DNA of 64,000 nucleotides from Holophagae bacterium. Its GTDB lineage: Bacteria > Acidobacteriota > Holophagae > Acanthopleuribacterales > Acanthopleuribacteraceae. The notes under the pieces were generated by a model. It was not told the DNA's origin and searched no databases. It worked only from the letters and a program-made list of their open reading frames with translations. This document shows positions 24,865 through 35,500 of the stretch, in pieces. The stretch lies in NCBI GenBank assembly GCA_030429565.1, contig JAUIFE010000005.1:186001-250000 (forward strand). Reading direction: 5' to 3'. A program made the position numbers and the translations under genes. The first letter of the stretch is position 1, and every line of letters begins with the position of its first letter.

Positions 24865-27800
24865 TTATACAGATACAAGGGTCGGGTTGGCGACCAAGCC
24901 GGTCGCTTTCGCGGCCCGTTCGAGCACGTCCAAGGCGAAGTCAATATCGTCTTCGCTGTGGCAAGCGGTAATAATGGAGCGCAGGCGTGGCGAGTTAATC
25001 GGCACGGCCGGATAAATGATGGGCTGCACAAACAGATTGTCGGCTTGGCAGTGTTTCGTCATTTCCAGCGCTTGCTCCGAGGTTTTACAGATGACCGGCA
25101 CAATCGAGGTCTCGGTGGACCAGGTATTGAGGCCGATGCGTTTCAGGCCGGCGAGGTAGCGCTGAATGTTGCGACGCAGTCGCGCGACCCGCTCGGGTTC
25201 GTTTTCGATGACGTTAAACGCGGCCATGGCGGCGGCCGTTTGCGCGGGTGGCAACGCGGCCGAGAAGATGAAGGCCCGTGCGTTGTGTTTCATGGCGAAG
25301 ATCAGCTCTTTGCTGCCCGCCACGTAACCGCCCACGCTGGGAATCGTTTTCGAGAGCGTGCCCATTTTGACGTCGACACACGAGGGATCGAGGCCGAAGT
25401 GTTCCTCGATACCGTGGCCGCGCTCGCCGAGCACGCCGACACTGTGCGCTTCATCAACCATCAACATGGCGTCGTACTTCTGACACAGGCGCACGACCTC
25501 GGGCAGGTTGATGATGTCGCCGTCCATGCTGAACACGGCGTCGACAACGACCAGCTTGCCGGCGTTGCCCGCTTTCTTGAGGCAGCGCTCCAAGTCGGCC
25601 ATGTCGTTGTGGCCGAAGATCAAGAAACGCGCCCCTGACTGGCGACAACCGTCGACGATGGAGGCGTGGTTGTACATGTCGCCGATGACGACGTCGCCGG
25701 GCTTGACCAAGGTCGAAACGGTGGTGACGTTGGTCATGAAGCCGCTCGAGAACACGATGGCGTCGTCGGCGCGTTTAAAGCGGGCGATGGTTTTTTCCAA
25801 TTGGCGGTGCAACACGTTGGTGCCCGCCAACAGGCGTACGCCGTGGGTGCCGGTGCCGAAACGCTCGATGGCGTCGTGGGCGGCGGCGTTGATTTTGGGG
25901 TGGCCGATCAGGTTGAGGTAGGAGTAAGAGGCCAGCACCAACATGCGGCGATCCCCGATTTGGACCCAGGCGCCTTCGCCTTCGGAAATGACGGGTTCGT
26001 AGAAGTAAGTACCGTCTTTCTTGGACTGAATATCTTCCTGGCTGAGCTCGGCGATCCGTTTTTGCATAAAGGCCGATTTCGGTTTGGCGACCTCGATGCG
26101 CGTGACCGGTACGGCTGCGGGTTCCACGACCGGTGCCACTTCGGGCGCCGCCACCGGTGTTTCAGCCGGCGCGTAGTGCGTGGCCAAGACGTCGGCGTGG
26201 TTGTCCACTAAGAACTCGGCCAAGTCGTCGACGGAAGAGAAGCGGAAGAAGTCGGCGGGGTCGAGGTCGAGGTCGACGTCCTGCTCCAGCTTGGTTTTCA
26301 CTTCCATCACCATCAGCGAATTGAGGCCCAGTTCCAGCAAGTTGCCGGTGCGATCCAGTTGGCCTTTGACGAGGCCGAGGCTTTCGCTAAAGGCTTCGAT
26401 CAAAAAGGCTTCTAAGTTGTCTTGCAGCGAACCGGCATTGGCGGCCGGAGTGGCGACGGGTGCTTGAACCACCGGTGCCGGCGCCTCGGGCGCTTGAACC
26501 ACCGGTGCCGGTGCCTCGGGTGCTTGAACCACGGTCGGCTGGACCCGAGGCACTGTTGCTTTAAGCGGCGCACCCCAGCGTTTTTGCACCAATTCGACAT
26601 AGTTGTCTTTGAGGAAGTCGGCAAACTCGGCGACGGTGTCATGGCGGAAGAAGTCGGCCGGGTCGAGCACGATTTCGTCGGTGTCCAGTTGATTCTTCAC
26701 TTCCATGACCATCAGCGAGTTGAGACCCATTTCCAACAGGTTGGCGTCCTCGTTCATTTGGGCCGGGGTGACCCCCAAGCTCGTGGCGAACATGGCGACC
26801 AGGTCGGTGATTAGCGCGGCTTCTTGGGCGGGCAAGAGTTCGTTGTCGCTCTCGGCGCTTTCCCAAATGCTAGAGCGCTGCGGTTCGGGTGTCGGCGCTG
26901 CCTGTACCACGGGCTCGGGTGCGACGACGGGCTCAGGTGTGGCGATGGGTTGGCCCGCTGGAACGGGGGCGGCGAGCGGCGCTTGCAAGGTCAGCGGTTC
27001 GGCTTCGGCGGGGGCCCCGCTGTTACAGAACAAGGCCCAGTGCGGCTGTGGGGCAGCCAGGGCGGCGCCAATTAAGGCCATGCCCTGCTTGGGTTTAATG
27101 TCCACAAAGGCTTCAGTGCCGCTGCCGCCCTTGCTGCGGTCGGCGAGCATGCCGACTTCGGCCCAGGGACCCCAGTTCAACGCCATCACGCGGCGATTGC
27201 GCGACCACGCGGCGGCGGCGAAGCTGTCGAGGTAGGCGTTGGCGGCGGCGTAGTCGGCTTGACCGAGGTTACCCAGCAACGAAGACAAAGAAGAGAACAA
27301 AAGAAAGAAGTCCAAGTCCTGGCCCGCTGTTGCTTGGTCGAGCAGCCAAGTGCCTTGAACTTTGGCGCTTAACACGGCGAGGAAGTCATCGACCGACTTG
27401 CCGCGAATCAAACCGTCGCGCAGCACACCGGCCGCGTGCACGATGCCGTGAACGTCGCCGACCTTGCGGTGGATCTGTTCGAACAGCGTTTGCACCGCGT
27501 CGGCGCGGGTGATGTCGGCACTCATCGGCAATACGGTGATACCGCGTCCGCGCAGGCGGTTAATCACGGCCACGGCCGCCTTGTGTTTGTGGTCGGCGGG
27601 CAGGTCGGCCCAGGTCTGTTCGGCGGGAAGGTTGGAGCGGCCGACCAAAATCAAGGAACGCGCGCCCTTGTCGGCCAACCACTCGGCGGTGGTTAAGCCG
27701 AGACCGCCGAGGCCGCCGGTTACCAAGTAGGTACCACCCGAACGAATGCGCCACGCGCGCCCGCCGGCCGCCGAAGGTTGCACCCGTGCCAGTTGGGGTT

Positions 27801-29358
27801 CGAAACGACCTTCGTTGCGCCAAGCGATTTCGCCGGATTCGGTAATCGGTGGTTCATTGAGTAAGGTCGCCGCGCTTTGGCTCAGATCCCAATCGGCGGG
27901 AACGTCGACGGCGCGGATTTTCAGCTTGCGGTACTCCTGGCGGGCGACCCGTGCCAAACCCCAGGCGGTAGCGCCTTCCGGGTACAAGACTTCGCCAGGC
28001 TGCACGGCAACGGCTTGTTGCGTGACAAGGGTCAAAGCAATCGGTTTCTTGGCGCGTTGGCCGAGGCTGCGCAGCAGGTTGAGGAACCCGCAGCTACCAT
28101 CTTCAATCCGCAGTTCCAAGTCACTGAGACGCTGCACTTGGCCGTCGGCGGCGTGACAGTTCCACAGGTAGTAGGCGCGTTGGATGGGGCCGTCGGCGAG
28201 CACGGTGTCGAGCAGTTGGTTGAACTGTTGGTCGTCGACGGGGTCGATCATAAACCGCGTGTCGTCATTGCGACGGAAACGGCGCCCTGGCTCCACTTCA
28301 TATACTTGGTTCCCTTGCGCGCTGAGCTGTTGCGCCAGTTGGCGACCCAGACCTTGCGCGTCGCAAAAGACGATAATGCGCTGTCCGTTTTCCGCGACCG
28401 GGCCTGGTGCGGCGGCGTTATGCCAACGCATTTGGTGGAAGAAGGGACCCAATTCGGTGGGGATGGCGCTGCCGGCGGCAACCGGCGCGGTCGCCGGTGC
28501 GGTGGCTTTGGTTTGTGCGGCAGGTGCCGGTGCGGCGGCGCGTTTCAGCACCAAACCGGTGGCGCTCAGCAGGGTTTGTCCCTGTTGGCCGAGCAGTTTC
28601 AAGTCGGCTTGCAGCAGCGAACCATCGGCGCCTTCGCGACGATACTTGTCGAGCGAGCTGTAGACGGAACCGCTGACGGGCGCGTTCACGAGCAGTTCCT
28701 TGAGGAAAAAGGGCAAGAAGGGTTCGCTGTCGCCGTCGACGTCGCCGTTACTTTCAGCGAACATGCCGAGCGATTGGAAGGCGCCGTCGAGCAGGGTCGG
28801 TTCAATCAGAAAGGGTGAGGGGGCGCCGGCTTCCATGCCGGACGGAACCAGTAAGGCCAAGGCGCTGTCGCCGCTGCTCTGGTATTCCAGGCGGCACACG
28901 GTGCGGAAACGCGGGCCGTACTGAATACCGGCGTTTTCGTACCATTGTTGAATGCGTCGCGAAGGCACGCGGTGTTCTTGGCTGTCGAGCAGCTCGGCCA
29001 TGTTGGTATAAACGGGCATTTGCGCTTGGGCCGGGAACAGGGTTCCCGAACAGAGCGTCACTTTGGTATCGGCCTGTTGGTGTTCCAGCAAAAACACCAA
29101 GCCACGATCTTGCGGATCCAGCGTTAACACGACCTCTTCAGCATCGCCGGGTTGCACAACCAGGGGCGCGCTAAAGGTGACGTTGCGCAGCTTGAGCAGA
29201 TGCGTTTGGAAAAACGCCTGACCGGCGGCCAAAATCATCTCGAGTTGAACGGCGGCGGGTAAAATGCCGGCGCCGGCAACGGTATGTTCGGCGAGCAGGA
29301 ACTCACGATCGAAGTGGAACCGCTTACGGAACACCTTGGGAGTCAAAGTTTTACTCAT
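24865..29358 (-). CDS. PKS4: DH-KR-ACP-ACP-alpha-oxoamine synthase (chain release)
   Basis: 1497 residues, ATG 29358 with AGAGG 6 nt upstream. The order is dehydratase (HTVAGAGILP ~28; second site LLDGAFQS), ketoreductase (LVTGGLGGLG ~546), two adjacent carrier proteins (MGLNSLMV ~880, LGLNSLMV ~1013) and a C-terminal PLP-dependent alpha-oxoamine synthase from ~1100. The last has DEAHSVGVLG (~1303) and the PLP lysine in MGTLSKTIPS (~1336). There is no ketosynthase: it completes module 6, whose KS-AT ends PKS3. ACP-ACP-AOS at a C-terminus is the PigH arrangement of prodigiosin biosynthesis. The family decarboxylates an amino acid while acylating it, so the product should leave as an alpha-aminoketone, which can go on to pyrrole-type rings. 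The amino acid used is not predictable here. Confidence 0.92.
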   Translation of the reverse strand: MSKTLTPKVFRKRFHFDREFLLAEHTVAGAGILPAAVQLEMILAAGQAFFQTHLLKLRNVTFSAPLVVQPGDAEEVVLTLDPQDRGLVFLLEHQQADTKVTLCSGTLFPAQAQMPVYTNMAELLDSQEHRVPSRRIQQWYENAGIQYGPRFRTVCRLEYQSSGDSALALLVPSGMEAGAPSPFLIEPTLLDGAFQSLGMFAESNGDVDGDSEPFLPFFLKELLVNAPVSGSVYSSLDKYRREGADGSLLQADLKLLGQQGQTLLSATGLVLKRAAAPAPAAQTKATAPATAPVAAGSAIPTELGPFFHQMRWHNAAAPGPVAENGQRIIVFCDAQGLGRQLAQQLSAQGNQVYEVEPGRRFRRNDDTRFMIDPVDDQQFNQLLDTVLADGPIQRAYYLWNCHAADGQVQRLSDLELRIEDGSCGFLNLLRSLGQRAKKPIALTLVTQQAVAVQPGEVLYPEGATAWGLARVARQEYRKLKIRAVDVPADWDLSQSAATLLNEPPITESGEIAWRNEGRFEPQLARVQPSAAGGRAWRIRSGGTYLVTGGLGGLGLTTAEWLADKGARSLILVGRSNLPAEQTWADLPADHKHKAAVAVINRLRGRGITVLPMSADITRADAVQTLFEQIHRKVGDVHGIVHAAGVLRDGLIRGKSVDDFLAVLSAKVQGTWLLDQATAGQDLDFFLLFSSLSSLLGNLGQADYAAANAYLDSFAAAAWSRNRRVMALNWGPWAEVGMLADRSKGGSGTEAFVDIKPKQGMALIGAALAAPQPHWALFCNSGAPAEAEPLTLQAPLAAPVPAGQPIATPEPVVAPEPVVQAAPTPEPQRSSIWESAESDNELLPAQEAALITDLVAMFATSLGVTPAQMNEDANLLEMGLNSLMVMEVKNQLDTDEIVLDPADFFRHDTVAEFADFLKDNYVELVQKRWGAPLKATVPRVQPTVVQAPEAPAPVVQAPEAPAPVVQAPVATPAANAGSLQDNLEAFLIEAFSESLGLVKGQLDRTGNLLELGLNSLMVMEVKTKLEQDVDLDLDPADFFRFSSVDDLAEFLVDNHADVLATHYAPAETPVAAPEVAPVVEPAAVPVTRIEVAKPKSAFMQKRIAELSQEDIQSKKDGTYFYEPVISEGEGAWVQIGDRRMLVLASYSYLNLIGHPKINAAAHDAIERFGTGTHGVRLLAGTNVLHRQLEKTIARFKRADDAIVFSSGFMTNVTTVSTLVKPGDVVIGDMYNHASIVDGCRQSGARFLIFGHNDMADLERCLKKAGNAGKLVVVDAVFSMDGDIINLPEVVRLCQKYDAMLMVDEAHSVGVLGERGHGIEEHFGLDPSCVDVKMGTLSKTIPSVGGYVAGSKELIFAMKHNARAFIFSAALPPAQTAAAMAAFNVIENEPERVARLRRNIQRYLAGLKRIGLNTWSTETSIVPVICKTSEQALEMTKHCQADNLFVQPIIYPAVPINSPRLRSIITACHSEDDIDFALDVLERAAKATGLVANPTLVSV
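26461..26532. repeat. 30-bp tandem repeat in the PKS4 inter-carrier linker
   Basis: Two full units (26461-26490, 26491-26520) and a partial third, nearly identical, encode the repeated decapeptide APVVQAPEAP in the flexible linker between the two ACPs. It is in-frame, so copy number changes would only alter linker length. Confidence 0.8.
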
Positions 29359-29508
29359 GGTAGCCTCTTATATAGAAGATAGTGGCAAGGACGAAGACGC
29401 GGCGGTCGGCGGATCGGGTCGGACCGTTTATAACTACGGCCCGTTGGGGCAACCGCAAGCACGGTGACGCTGCCGCGTCGTTCTGCCGGAGATCGGTTAG
29501 GTCACGGA

Positions 29509-32500
29509 TTAATCCCAGCTATCGAACAGTGGGTGGCTGATCGGGTTGGCCTGGGTTGGGTCCGCCGGTGCCGCCGCCTTGGCGCTTGAAGTCGCCAGGG
29601 TTTCGGTACCGGTTGGTGCGGCCGCGAGCGCCGTTTTGGCGGAAGCGCGACCGGTGGTGGAGGTGGGTGATTCCGCAATGCGGGAAGCGGCGGAAGCGAT
29701 GGCATTGCTGGAATCGCTTGAATCGCTTGAATCGACCGAATCGATCCAGTAGCGATCCTGTTTGAAGGGATAAGGGGGCAGGCTGATGCGGCGACCGCGA
29801 CGACCGGTGACGGCGTCGAAATCGAGCGGCACGCCCAAGGTGAAGGCTTGCGCCAAGGCGTCGTTAAGCGTGGCCTGGTCGTCGCTGTTGCGGTGCAAGC
29901 TACCGACGGCGAGACCGGGGTAACCGGCTGCTTTGGCGAGTCTGGCCAGCGTGGGTTGCGGGCCGACTTCCAAGAGCAGGTCGACCTTTTCGAGCCGAGC
30001 GACATTGGCGCTGAAGCACACGGCTTGACGCAGGTGATCGCGCCAATAGCGTGCGCTGGGGGCGCCTTGGTGGAAGTCGCCGGTGAGGTTGGCGAGCAAG
30101 GGGATGTTGGGCGCGTGGAAGGTGAATTGCGCCGCGAAGGTTTCGAAGGCGTCGAGGATCGGGTCCATCAACGGCGAGTGGAAGGCGTGCGAGACTCGCA
30201 GCGGTACGACGCGAATGTCGCGTTCACTGAAACGGGCGCTCAGGCGTTGCAGTGCTTCCTTCTCGCCGGAGATGACGGTGCTGCGCGGCGCGTTGCGGGC
30301 GGCAACGGTGACGCTCGGTTCGGTTTTGAGATCCTCGAGGATGTCGCTTTCAGCGGTGGCGACGGCGGCCATGGTGCCGACCCCGGTCGGCAACGACTGC
30401 ATCAAACGTCCGCGTTCGGCGATGAGGTTCAAACCGCTTTCCAGATCAAAGACCCCGGCGAAGCAGGCGGCGGCGTATTCGCCGACACTGTGACCGAGCA
30501 GCGCTTGCGGTTGCAGGCCCCAGCGCGACCACAGCCGTGCCAACGACCAGGAGACGGCGAACAGTGCGGGTTGCGCGTTGGCGGTTTGGTCGATGTCCTT
30601 GCCGCCCGCGCCGAAGAGCAGGTCGGTCAGGTTGATGCCGCGTCCGTGCAGGATTGCGTGGCAGCGGTCGATGTCGTCGCGGAAGCCGGCGTCATTGGCG
30701 TAAAGCTGTTTGGCCATGCCCGCGTATTGGGCGCCCTGGCCGGTGAACAGCAGCGCGGTTTTCAGCTTGCGCGCGTTTTTGGCGCGGCCGCGATACAGTC
30801 CTTTCCCTTTGCCCTTGGCGAGCAGGCTGGACAAGCTCGTCGCGTCCTCGGCCACGACCGCCAAGCGTTGCTCGAAGCGGCGCAGGCCGGTGTTGGCGCT
30901 GAAGCAGAGGTCGGCGACGTCGCCTTGCTCGGCTTGGCGACTGTAGCTTGCGGCCAAGCTGTCGAGCGCGTCCTCGTCTTTGGCGGACAGGGTCAGCAGA
31001 TAGGGACCGCTGCTTTGCGGGGCCGGTGTCGCGGCCGGCGCTTCTTCAATGATTAAGTGGGCGTTGACGCCGAGCATGCCGAACGAGCTGAGCCCGGCGC
31101 GTAACTTGTCGGAGGGCAGGCGACGCAGGCTGCGATTGACCTCGAATCCATCCAGTTGCAGGGCTGGATTGAGTTGGTCGACGTGCAGACTGGCGGGCAA
31201 GGTGCGGTGTTTCATGCTCAACAGGACCTTGTGCAAGCCGGCGATACCGGCGGCCGATTCTAAGTGACCGATTTGGCTTTTGAGGCTGCCGAGCAAGACG
31301 CCGCGACTGTCGCGACCATAGACGCGCGTCAGGCCTTTCACTTCGATGGGATCACCGAGCGAGGTGCCGGTGCCGTGCGTTTCGATGAAGGTTACGTCGG
31401 CGGGGGTGACCCCGGCCCGTTGCAGGGCGGTGCGCACGACCTCGGCTTGGGCGTCGGGGTTGGGGGCGGTCAGGCGGTTGGCGCGGCCGCCGTGGTTGAC
31501 GGCACTGCCTTTAATGACGCCGTGGATGCGGTCCCCGTCGGCCAAGGCCTGGGCCAGCGGCTTGAGCAACACGGCGCCGACGCCTTCGCCGGGCACGTAG
31601 CCGTCGGCGGATGCGTCGAAGGTGCGGCAGCGACCGGTGGGTGACAGCGCGCGCTGGTTGCTCATGGTCACGTAATACTCGGGTGACAGTGCAGCGTGCA
31701 CGCCACCGACCAATGCTTGCTTGCACTCGCCTTTTTCCAAGGCGTTGACCGCCAGGTGGATCGCCACCAACGACGACGAGCACAGCGTGTTGACGGTCAG
31801 GCTCGGTCCGCGCCAGTTCATGAAAAACGAGAATTGGTTGGCGATTGAGGTTTCCAGGCTGATGCCGCGACTGCCGTTGTTGCGGCCGCGAATGCGCTGC
31901 TCGTAGTAGTGATCGTGGCTGTAGCCGACCCACAGGCCGGTGTTGCTGTCACTGGAACCGGCGTAACCGGCATCTTCCAACGCTTCCCAGGCGGTTTGGA
32001 AGAAGATGCGCGCCTGCGGATCGTAGCCGGCGGCTTCGCGGGGGCTAATGCCGAAGAACAGCGGATCGAAGCGGTCGATGTCTTTGAGGAAGGCGCCCCA
32101 ACGGCTGTAACTGGTGTCGTCGCGGTTGGGATCGGCGTCGAACACTTGGCGCCAGTCCCAGCGATCAGCGGGGATCTCGCCGACGGCGTCGACACCGTCG
32201 CGCAACAGTTCCCAAAAGGCGTCGAGGTTGTCGGCCTGCGGGTAACGCCCGGCCATGCCGATGACGGCCACTTCAAACGCGCCTTGTGGTTCGTTGGCGG
32301 CGTTCGCGGTGGTTGCCACGGGCTGAGGTGTGGCCGGCGCTTCAGTGACAGCGGCCGGCGCTTTAGCGACGACGGGCGCGGGTGCCGGTGCGGTCACCTG
32401 GCGAACCACCTCAACCGGCGCCGGCGGTTGAGGGGTTAACGGCTTTGGGCGCGTGTCACCCGCCGCTGTTTGTTGGGGTTGGGCGGCCACAAGGGTTTCG

Positions 32501-35500
32501 CAGGCTTCGGCGAAGTCTTCCAGCATGTAATCGACGAATTCCAACGGTGTTTGGTATTCGAAGAACACGGTGGGGTAAAGCTTGATACCGGCTTCCTTCT
32601 CGACCTTTTGGGTCAAGGTCACCAACATGGTTGAATCCAGACCGAGCGACAGGAATTCGGTTTCGCATTGGTCTTCGTCCAGTTCGACGTCCATCAGCGC
32701 GCCCAACCAGGTCAGCAGCACCTCGCGTGGATCGCGTTTGACCACCGCGGCTGTTTCGGTGGCCGTCTCGGTGACATCTTCGCTAGCCGCCACCACGCTT
32801 GCCACACTGGGTTCGCTGTAGTCGGCCACCAAGGGTTCGGTCGCGGGTCCGGCGAAGGCGGTCAAGGGCACCTTCTTCGAGACGATGTCTTCAATGACGA
32901 CGCAGACGCGGCCGTTGCTGTCGAGAATGGTCTGGGTGCAGCGGCTCATTTCCTGATTCCACACGTGGATTTTGCTCTGCGCATAAGCGGCGGCGGGAAT
33001 GGCGTCGTAGATGCGCACCGAGCCGAGGAAGATGGGAATAAAGGGTTGGCCGCCGGAGCGCACGACCGAGCCGTTGCCGGAGCCGAAGGCGGCAATGGTG
33101 GTGCTGTCGAGCATGCCGGGGTCGAGCTTGAGCTCGCGGGCCATGGCGGGCGTGCGTTCGGCACGTTTCAGTTCGGCGAAGGTTTCGTACTCGTTGAGCG
33201 AGCTCATCCAGTGGATGTTCTGGAAGAAGGGACCGTGGGTGTAACCCAGTTCGCGCAACACGCGGTAAACCTCGTCACCGTGGGTCCGTTCGCTGCAGCG
33301 TGCGGCCCAATCGGCGACGGGCTGGGCGGGTACGGCGGGCAGCGAGTCAAAGGAAATGCGGCCGCGCAACAGTACTTTTTCGTTGCTGCCCTCGCTGACG
33401 ACTTCGTGCACCTCGAAGTGGCTGTCGGGCTCGACGATGCCGGTGACCCGTTTGCGTTCGCCGGGATCGATGCGCAGTGGTTGCAGGAAGGTGACGTCGC
33501 CGAAGCCGGTCACGCGTAACTGGGTGGCGGACTCGACGGCGGCGCGCACGATTTCCAGCCAAGCCATGCCTGGCAACATGGAGGACCCGAGCACGAGGTG
33601 GTCGCGGAAGTAAACGTCCGCCATGCTGTAGCTGCACTCGAAGATGATGCGGCGCTCGGCGTCCATGGTAACGCGGTGCAACATGGGGTGATCGTCGGCG
33701 TTGGTGTAGCGGCCGGTGACCGAGATTTCTTCCTGGGGCGCGCTAGCGGCTTGGCCGACGGTGTCGGTGACCGGTTCAGCGGTGGCGGCCGGGCTGACGA
33801 CCTGTTCGGGAGCGGTTTGCGGCACGACGTCCTGGGCTTCCGTTTCAATGACGGGCACCTGGCGCGTCAAGGGCTCGGGCACTTTTAACGTCTTGCGATG
33901 GTAACCGATGGAAGGTACGGGCACGCGGCGGAAGCCGGGTTGGACGACTTGACGCCAGTCGAGGGTAGCGCCGCTGACGTAGAGCGCGCCCAGCACTTTA
34001 TGCAGGCCGACCAACGGGGCGCCGTTTTTCACGAGCAACGGCAACACCTGCGTGTGCATGCGGTGCGGCGGCGGCACCGGTCCCAGGTAAAGTGTGCTGT
34101 CGGCTTCGATGTTGTCGAGCGGCGCTTCGTCCAGGTGCAGCGGTTGGCGCACAATCTCCTTAAAGACGGCGGCGATGTCGGCTTCGGATCGTACGGCGGC
34201 GGCCAACTTTTGGTGGAACAGATCGTTTTTGGGTAATTTGGCTTTTAATCCCCAGCTTTGGAACAAGCGCAGGTACGTCAGGCCCAGGCAGAACAGCACC
34301 ATGTCCTCGCGGGCGTTGGCGTTGAGTGGACCGTCTTTGCACAGGGCGGCTTCGATGCTCTCGGCCTGCAGCGGCGGTAATTGGCGGCAGATTTCCTGCA
34401 AGTGGCTGAGCAGTTCCGGCATGGCCGCGAAGGTTTGCCGCAGGGTTTCGCGTTTGGCGCGGAAGACGCGCGGATCGAGCACAAAGGCGACCTTGGGTCG
34501 GCCGGCTTCGCCGCTGTAAAGCGCGCTGCTGTCGGCACGATGGGGCACGGCGCCCTGTTGGAAGCTGCGCAGGTCGCTGATCGCCTGTTGGCGGTTGGGC
34601 ACGACTAACGCGAGACGGTGCTGATGGTGCTGACGACCGGCAGTGCTGGTGGCGGCCAGATCGTGAATGCCGGCGCTGGTGGGGTCTTCCAACAATGTGA
34701 TCCAAGCGTTGACCAGGTCGATCAAACCGGCACGCGTTGGTGCCGACAGCGTTAACAAGGCACTGGGCAAGCTGCTCGTGGCCGGGCGGTTATCGGTGGG
34801 CGCTTCTTCTAAGCAGAGGTGCACGTTGGTGCCGCCGAAGCCGAATGAGCTGATGCCCGCGCGACGTGGCTGTTCGTTTTTGCTCCAGGGCCGGCGCTGC
34901 AGGTTGGGGTAAAACGGTGATTCGTGGAAGGCGAAACGCGGGTTGGGATCTTCGCAATTCAGCGTCGGCACCAGCGTTTTGTGGCGCAGGGAGAGCACGG
35001 TTTTGAGGAAACCGGCGATACCGGAAGCGGAGTGCAGGTGGCCGATGTTGGTTTTGACCGAACCGATGGCGCAGTAGCCGCTGAGTTTGGTGCGGCGACG
35101 GAAGACCTCGGACAGGGCTTTCACTTCAATCGGATCACCAATGGTGGTGCCGGTACCGTGCGCTTCAATCATGCCGACGCTTTCGGGGTCGATGCCGTTC
35201 TCGCCGTAGACGCGGTGTAACAGTTCGATTTGTGAATCCATGTCGGGAGTGGTGATGCCCATGGTGTGGCCGTCGTTGTTGGCGGCGGCGGCGCGGATGG
35301 TGGCGTAGATGGAATCGCCGTCGCGCATGGCGGCGGAAAGTGGTTTGAGCAGGACGGCGCCGGCGCCTTCACCAGGTACATAACCGTTGGCGCGGCGGTC
35401 AAAGGTCCAGCAGCGGCCGTCGGGCGAAAGCGCCCGTGTTTTGCTGAGCATGACGTAGGTCAGCGGATCGATGAGCAGGTCGACGCCGCCGGCAATCGCC

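Noticed and set aside
29848..31056. Plus-strand frame of about 400 codons opposite the PKS3 acyltransferase/ketosynthase
   Set aside because: Shadow of a high-GC PKS gene; the translation is Gly/Val/Gln-rich with no domain signature.
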